Shown here piece by piece: positions 6,240 to 10,334 of a DNA stretch of 10,334 nt; positions within the stretch are counted from its first letter, which is position 1; each line of letters opens with the position of its first letter. A program made the position numbers and the translations under genes. A model generated the notes under the pieces. That model made no database searches and was not told the DNA's origin. It saw only the letters and a list, made by a program, of their open reading frames with translations. Source of the DNA: CAZIVE01 sp964542435. Lineage in GTDB: Bacteria > Bacteroidota > Bacteroidia > Bacteroidales > Tannerellaceae. Location: assembly GCA_964542435.1 (NCBI GenBank), contig CAZIVE010000091.1, positions 1 to 10,334 on the forward strand, given 5' to 3'.

Positions 6240-7205
6240 ATGAAACGCACAGCAATGACATTTGAGAATAAGTTGGAGCTTCATTATTATTTTAATGACA
6301 AGTCCCAATACATGGATGCTCTGATTCGTCATCGCTGTGAAAGGGAAATACTGACGATTATCCGTTCGTTGTCTGAAATGTTGGACGTAAAGATGACGGC
6401 CTATAGCGAACATATCGACAGAGAATCCGGATTTACGGATCTTTGGAGCATTGCAGGCGAGAATTCCCGCTCCATCTCTATCTTATTGAATGCCGCGATT
6501 CAGATTCTTACCCGCCCAACACTAACTCCCAAAGGCCAAGTTGTTGTACCCTTTACGGATCAATCTGAGGAATTGATGCAGAAAGATTTGCTGCAGTTCC
6601 GCCGTAATCTGAAGTCCAACGCATTTGCTACTATGTCGGCTGAACTAATGAAGTTGCTCTGCGCTGCCACTCGTTTCATCAAATGCAAATCCACCTTCTA
6701 TGAATCCATCAAAGGGTATCCCAAAATAACGAAATTCACCATTCGCGAACTCAACGGAAACAACTACAGTCGTTCCGGTTCGATTGAAATCAGACGTGAG
6801 AACTTCGATCTGTATATTCTTCGGACAGACGAACTGCCAACGATCAAAGACAGTAGTGCGACCATACAGATTATCTCGCCGGTGCTGGGCGATGTCAAAC
6901 TGCGTTGGAAAGGGATCTACGAAAAAACCGGACAGATCATCGACTTCAATATGCAGGACGACGATTTCCGCCAACAGCTGATCGATAATCAGATTAGTTT
7001 CATCCACGGATTTTGCATCGACTGTATTCTTGAGATTTCCCGCAAGGTTTCCGAACTTGGAACGCCCGTCAATGTGGGCTATAATGTTCTGACGGTTATT
7101 CGTACCCGTTTTGGAAAAGTTGAATCTGTTACGCCTCAAGGCAAACGCCACCTTCGCGAACTGGAAGCTGAGAAACGTCAGTTGTCATTGAATCTGTTTT
7201 CATAA
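6240..7205 (+). CDS. Uncharacterised protein with N-terminal HYYF-D motif region
   Basis: I cannot assign a function to this 321-residue protein. The N-terminal segment has ELHYYFND (13-20) followed by MDALIRHRCEREIL (25-38), then an amphipathic region and a moderately hydrophobic stretch SISILLNAAIQIL (about 78-90) that may be a weak membrane segment or buried helix. The C-terminal half (about 160-290) looks beta-rich, with KLRWKGIYEKTGQIIDFNMQ (220-239), a DDDF turn and a closing strand NVGYNVLTVIRTRF. From memory this layout resembles scattered bacterial hypothetical proteins that share HYYF near the start and a WKG-Y block near the end; this was not verified. An in-frame ATG at 6165 would overlap the preceding gene by 59 nt, so I start at 6240, 16 nt after that gene. 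It is last in the trio and ends just before a strong terminator. Confidence 0.85.
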   Translation: MKRTAMTFENKLELHYYFNDKSQYMDALIRHRCEREILTIIRSLSEMLDVKMTAYSEHIDRESGFTDLWSIAGENSRSISILLNAAIQILTRPTLTPKGQVVVPFTDQSEELMQKDLLQFRRNLKSNAFATMSAELMKLLCAATRFIKCKSTFYESIKGYPKITKFTIRELNGNNYSRSGSIEIRRENFDLYILRTDELPTIKDSSATIQIISPVLGDVKLRWKGIYEKTGQIIDFNMQDDDFRQQLIDNQISFIHGFCIDCILEISRKVSELGTPVNVGYNVLTVIRTRFGKVESVTPQGKRHLRELEAEKRQLSLNLFS

Positions 7206-7221
7206 CCGTTGATGACATCCT

Positions 7222-7263
7222 AAAATAAAGAGAGACGCGAAATATCGCGTCTCTCTTTATTTT
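7222..7263. terminator. Bidirectional terminator between the trio and glpK
   Basis: A perfect 19-bp inverted repeat pairs 7222-7240 with 7245-7263 around the tetraloop AATA. The core is GAGAGACGCGA, flanked by A/T tracts that give U-rich exits in both directions (TTTATTTTTA on the plus strand, TTTATTTTAG on the minus strand). It lies 16 nt past the unknown gene's stop, and its right edge overlaps the last base of the glpK stop codon. Confidence 0.92.
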
Positions 7264-8768
7264 TATTCTTCCCAATGCTGTGCACGACCAACTGCCTTAT
7301 GCCAGCTGCGCAACAATTCCGTTGCCTTCTCTTGTGGCATCATGGGTTTGAAAATTTTATCGAGCGACCACTGTTCCTTCAAATCTTCCACGTCTTTCCA
7401 ATAACCAACGCCGAGACCAGCAAAATAGGCGGCACCTTGCGCTGTAGTCTCCAAAACCTTCGGACGAATCACCGGGCAGCGACTGATATCGGCTTGGAAC
7501 TGCATGAGGAAATTGTTCGCAATGGCTCCTCCATCACAACGGATCTCTTTTGGACTTTCATCCATATCGTTTTCCATGGCATGAAGCACATCATAAACCT
7601 GATAGCAGATGCCTTCCAAGGCAGCACGAGAAAGATGAGCGGCCGTGGTGCCTCGTGTGATGCCGAGAATAGCTCCACGTGCATACTGATCCCAATATGG
7701 CGCGCCCAAACCTGTCAAAGCCGGGACGAAATAGACACCGCCGTTGTCTTCGACGGATTGAGCCATCTGTTCGGTGATGGCAGCGTTCGGAATGAGTCCG
7801 ATGCCATCGCGTAGCCATTGGATCACCGCGCCACCAACGAAGACGCTGCCTTCGAGTGCATACGTAACCTTGCCATCCAATTTCCAAGCAATGGTCGTTA
7901 GCAGATTATTCTTTGAAAGGACCGGTTTCGATCCTGTATTCAAAATCATGAAGCATCCTGTCCCGTAGGTTGTCTTGATCATGCCTTCGTCGATGCAGAG
8001 CTGTCCGAAGAGTGCAGACTGCTGATCACCGGCTATGCCCGTGATAGGGATACCTTGATGGAAGAGAGGCGCAGTGGCCTCGCCAAAGAACTCATTGCTG
8101 CCCTTCACTTCAGGAAGGAGACTTTCAGGAATATCGAACAACGTCAACAGATCTTTATCCCATTGTTGAGTATGGATATTGAACAGCATCGTTCGCGAAG
8201 CATTGGTGAGATCGGTATAATGTCTGGCACCACGCGTCAGCTTCCAGACAATCCAAGAATCAACGGTGCCGAAACAGAGCTCTCCACGTTCAGCCCGTTC
8301 GCGAATGCCTTTGACATGTTCCAAAATCCAGCGAATCTTCGTAGCGGAGAAATAGGCATCAATAACAAGTCCCGTCTTTTCCTGAATCATTCCGGCTAAA
8401 CCTTTTGCCTTCAATTCCTCACAATAATCGGCTGTACGACGATCTTGCCAGACGATGGCATTATAAACCGGAAAACCCGTTTCGCGATCCCAGATAATGG
8501 TTGTCTCACGTTGGTTGGCAATGCCGATACAAGCGATATTGTCGTCGGTGACATCGGCTTTCGCCATCACCTCTTTGATGACGAGCGATTGCGAATACCA
8601 GATCTCGTTCGGATCGTGTTCCACCCAACCCGGTTTGGGAAAATATTGCTGAAAGTCACGTTGTGCGACGGTGACTGCCTTTCCTGAATGGTCGAAGAGA
8701 ATTGCTCTCGACGAAGTTGTGCCCTGGTCGATGGCCAGTACATATTTGTTCTTAAATTTGTCTTCCAT
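7263..8768 (-). CDS. glpK: Glycerol kinase
   Basis: GlpK phosphorylates glycerol to sn-glycerol 3-phosphate with ATP, trapping it in the cytosol. The 501-residue length matches the FGGY kinase family (E. coli 502). Visible residues are the phosphate-binding DQGTTSSR (14-21), glycerol-binding Arg87/Glu88 in NQRETT, Trp107 in VWQDRR, Tyr139 in AYFSATK, catalytic Asp248 in AGDQQSALFG, then TGLGAPYWD (352-360) and DGGAIANNF (412-420). These glycerol-specific motifs separate it from fuculo-, rhamnulo- and xylulokinases. The GGKG loop that binds fructose 1,6-bisphosphate in E. coli is replaced by NEFFGEA, the E. coli IIAGlc-binding C-terminal stretch is absent, and no His is visible at the Firmicute HPr phosphorylation site, so those known controls probably do not apply. 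It starts 15 nt after the glpD stop, a clear operon. Confidence 0.97.
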   Translation of the reverse strand: MEDKFKNKYVLAIDQGTTSSRAILFDHSGKAVTVAQRDFQQYFPKPGWVEHDPNEIWYSQSLVIKEVMAKADVTDDNIACIGIANQRETTIIWDRETGFPVYNAIVWQDRRTADYCEELKAKGLAGMIQEKTGLVIDAYFSATKIRWILEHVKGIRERAERGELCFGTVDSWIVWKLTRGARHYTDLTNASRTMLFNIHTQQWDKDLLTLFDIPESLLPEVKGSNEFFGEATAPLFHQGIPITGIAGDQQSALFGQLCIDEGMIKTTYGTGCFMILNTGSKPVLSKNNLLTTIAWKLDGKVTYALEGSVFVGGAVIQWLRDGIGLIPNAAITEQMAQSVEDNGGVYFVPALTGLGAPYWDQYARGAILGITRGTTAAHLSRAALEGICYQVYDVLHAMENDMDESPKEIRCDGGAIANNFLMQFQADISRCPVIRPKVLETTAQGAAYFAGLGVGYWKDVEDLKEQWSLDKIFKPMMPQEKATELLRSWHKAVGRAQHWEE

Positions 8769-8783
8769 GGTTATGCTGTACGT

Positions 8784-10334
8784 TTAATTATTCAATATAA
8801 AATGAGAGGCTACATTACGGAATCGTTCCGTTTGATCGTCTATCCACAACTGATCCTTGTGAAGTTCTGCTGCCATGATGGAGGCCACTTGAGGTGCCAT
8901 TGCCATAGCTGCACGTGCATCGAGAAAGAGAATTCTCAATCTGCGTGCCAGCACATCTTCCACCTTCTGCGGCATCTCATTACGGATGATCCAAGTTACT
9001 TCGCCCACCGTGTAATGATAATCGGGATGAAACTTCTCTGCCATCTTCGGATCGGAAGCAATCAGATCACGGATGTCATCGGCATCGGTGCCATAATAAC
9101 GAAGCGGATCAGAAAGATCACGAGGCTGGACAGCTCCGTGGATGAGATAACTCTCCGTTACGCACGGATGATTCTCAAGTTTGGAATGGCGCAAGGCAAG
9201 ATTAACTGTGTCTTCAGCCATCTTTCGATAGGTAGTCCATTTACCGCCGACGATGGTGATCAGTCCGGATTTCTCGCGCATCAGCTTGTGACTGCGTGAA
9301 ATCTCTTTCGTCTTGGTAGAATCGTTGCGCGGTGCAGCCAACGGACGCAGACCGGCAAAGACTGAAAGCACATCGCTGCTCTGTGGCTGACGGTTGAGAT
9401 ATTGTCCGGCTGTATCGAGAATGAATTTGATCTCCTTTTCCAAAGCTACCGGTTCGAGCATCGGATGTTCCATCACCGTATCGGTTGTTCCCACAACCAC
9501 CTTTCCATGCCATGGAACAGCGAAAAGCACGCGTCCATCGGAAGTCTTCGGAATCATCACGGCCGAATCACTATCGAGGAAGGAACGGTCGAGCACAAGA
9601 TGAACACCTTGACTGGGACGAACCACCGGAAGTTTCTCAGGATTATCCATATTCAATATGCTATCGGCAAAGACACCCGTGGCATTGATCACCACCTGCG
9701 CATGAATATCGAACGACTTCTCTCCTATCACGTCGGTCACCTTGACGCCTGAGATCTTCTTCTTGTCCTTCAAAAGCGCCGTGACCTTCATATAATTGAG
9801 CACAATAGCACCCGCATCTACAGCCGTACGTACAAGATTGATAGCCAATCGAGAATCATCGAACTGTCCATCATGATAGATGACGCCGGCTTTCATTCCT
9901 TTTCTCCGCAGTCCGGGAATCGTACGCGAAGCACGTTTGGGACCGATGCAGAACGAGCGTCCCAGTCCAAGCTTACCCGCCATCAGATCGTAGAGAATCA
10001 GGCCGACGGTGTAAAAGGTTCCTTCCCACCAACGATAGCAGGGAATGAGGAAACGTTCGTCATTCACAAGATGCGGAGCATTGCGCCGCATCAGTCCCCG
10101 TTCGCGCAAGGCTTCGAGCACGAGCGAAATATCGCCCTGAGCCAGATAACGTACACCGCCATGCACCAGCTTTGTACTTCTGCTGGATGTTCCTTTTGTA
10201 AAATCAGCCTGTTCGAATAGCGCCACGCTGTAACCGCGCGTAGCAGCGTCCACCGCAATGCCTAATCCTGTCGCACCACCTCCGATGACGACAAAATCGT
10301 ATGTTTTCCCTGTTTCTAATTGTGAAAGTAGCTT
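8784..10334 (-). CDS. glpD: FAD-dependent glycerol-3-phosphate dehydrogenase, 5' end cut by window
   Basis: GlpD oxidises sn-glycerol 3-phosphate to dihydroxyacetone phosphate at the inner membrane and passes electrons through FAD to quinone. The frame stays open to the right edge: 516 residues are visible and only a short N-terminal piece including the start codon should be missing. The first visible part holds the FAD-binding strand and loop VVIGGGATGLG (residues 15-25 of the fragment), followed by the family signature TSSRSTKLVHGGVRYL (49-64). Further signatures are the GVHLVLDRSF and WHGKVVVGTTDT blocks and the second FAD motif VGGKWTTYRKMAED, then the C-terminal helical domain ending VASHFILNN. 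A GTG at 10253 is inside the Rossmann motif region and is not the start. It is the upstream gene of a glpD-glpK operon, and the promoter lies outside the window. No glpF is visible in the window. Confidence 0.95.
   Translation of the reverse strand, partial: KLLSQLETGKTYDFVVIGGGATGLGIAVDAATRGYSVALFEQADFTKGTSSRSTKLVHGGVRYLAQGDISLVLEALRERGLMRRNAPHLVNDERFLIPCYRWWEGTFYTVGLILYDLMAGKLGLGRSFCIGPKRASRTIPGLRRKGMKAGVIYHDGQFDDSRLAINLVRTAVDAGAIVLNYMKVTALLKDKKKISGVKVTDVIGEKSFDIHAQVVINATGVFADSILNMDNPEKLPVVRPSQGVHLVLDRSFLDSDSAVMIPKTSDGRVLFAVPWHGKVVVGTTDTVMEHPMLEPVALEKEIKFILDTAGQYLNRQPQSSDVLSVFAGLRPLAAPRNDSTKTKEISRSHKLMREKSGLITIVGGKWTTYRKMAEDTVNLALRHSKLENHPCVTESYLIHGAVQPRDLSDPLRYYGTDADDIRDLIASDPKMAEKFHPDYHYTVGEVTWIIRNEMPQKVEDVLARRLRILFLDARAAMAMAPQVASIMAAELHKDQLWIDDQTERFRNVASHFILNN

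Noticed and set aside
6645..7151. 168-codon open frame on the minus strand opposite the unknown gene
   Set aside because: It lies entirely inside the plus-strand gene, which fits the trio's spacing and terminator; no domain or promoter supports the antisense frame.
7263..8768. The FGGY kinase as the missing L-fuculokinase of the nearby fucose operon
   Set aside because: Glycerol-specific residues (Arg87/Glu88, Trp107, Tyr139, Asp248), the length, and its coupling to glpD make it glycerol kinase.
8688..9299. 203-codon open frame on the plus strand opposite glpD and the glpK start
   Set aside because: It is fully antisense to well-supported genes, has no recognisable domain, and has Cys/His-rich composition typical of shadow frames.
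1..10334. CRISPR arrays, tRNA or rRNA genes, insertion sequences, phage genes
   Set aside because: No regularly spaced repeats, cloverleaf-like segments, transposase motifs or terminal inverted repeats were seen. Intergenic gaps are all under 300 nt.

Overview
The window looks like a chromosomal stretch from a member of the Bacteroidota, most likely order Bacteroidales. The reasons are a signal-peptide DUF4783 protein next to nadC and rlmH, start codons without Shine-Dalgarno sequences but with A/T-rich leaders, and promoter-like sites of the Bacteroidetes type (TTTG, about 20 nt, TAnnTTTG). Base composition is moderate and even. I see no insertion sequences, phage genes, CRISPR repeats, tRNA or rRNA. 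Genus and species cannot be fixed from this.

Layout, left to right. (1) Positions 1-1419: a leftward pair, a small secreted DUF4783 protein followed by nadC (NAD synthesis), closed by a hairpin at 8-44. (2) 1444-1917: rightward rlmH (ribosome methylation), divergent from the DUF4783 gene. (3) 1966-5136: a leftward L-fucose uptake and isomerisation operon, fucP then fucI, with a well-matched promoter at 5105-5136. It shares a two-way terminator (1918-1950) with rlmH. (4) 5236-7205: a rightward three-gene unit: a stand-alone response-regulator receiver domain, a Cys-rich DUF2148 (ferredoxin-like) protein, and a 321-residue protein with no assignable function. (5) 7263 to the right edge: leftward glycerol catabolism, glpD (cut by the window edge) then glpK. 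It faces unit 4 across a perfect 19-bp hairpin terminator.

Most of the content is ordinary metabolism. FucP imports L-fucose and FucI converts it to L-fuculose; the kinase and aldolase needed to finish the pathway are not in the window. GlpK and GlpD convert glycerol to glycerol 3-phosphate and then to dihydroxyacetone phosphate, which is also a product of fucose breakdown, so both operons feed lower glycolysis. The least understood part is the central three-gene unit. Its tight spacing suggests co-transcription of a phospho-signalling module, a probable metal- or Fe-S-binding protein and an unknown protein. That unit is the best candidate for undescribed biology here, although nothing in the sequence proves a joint function.
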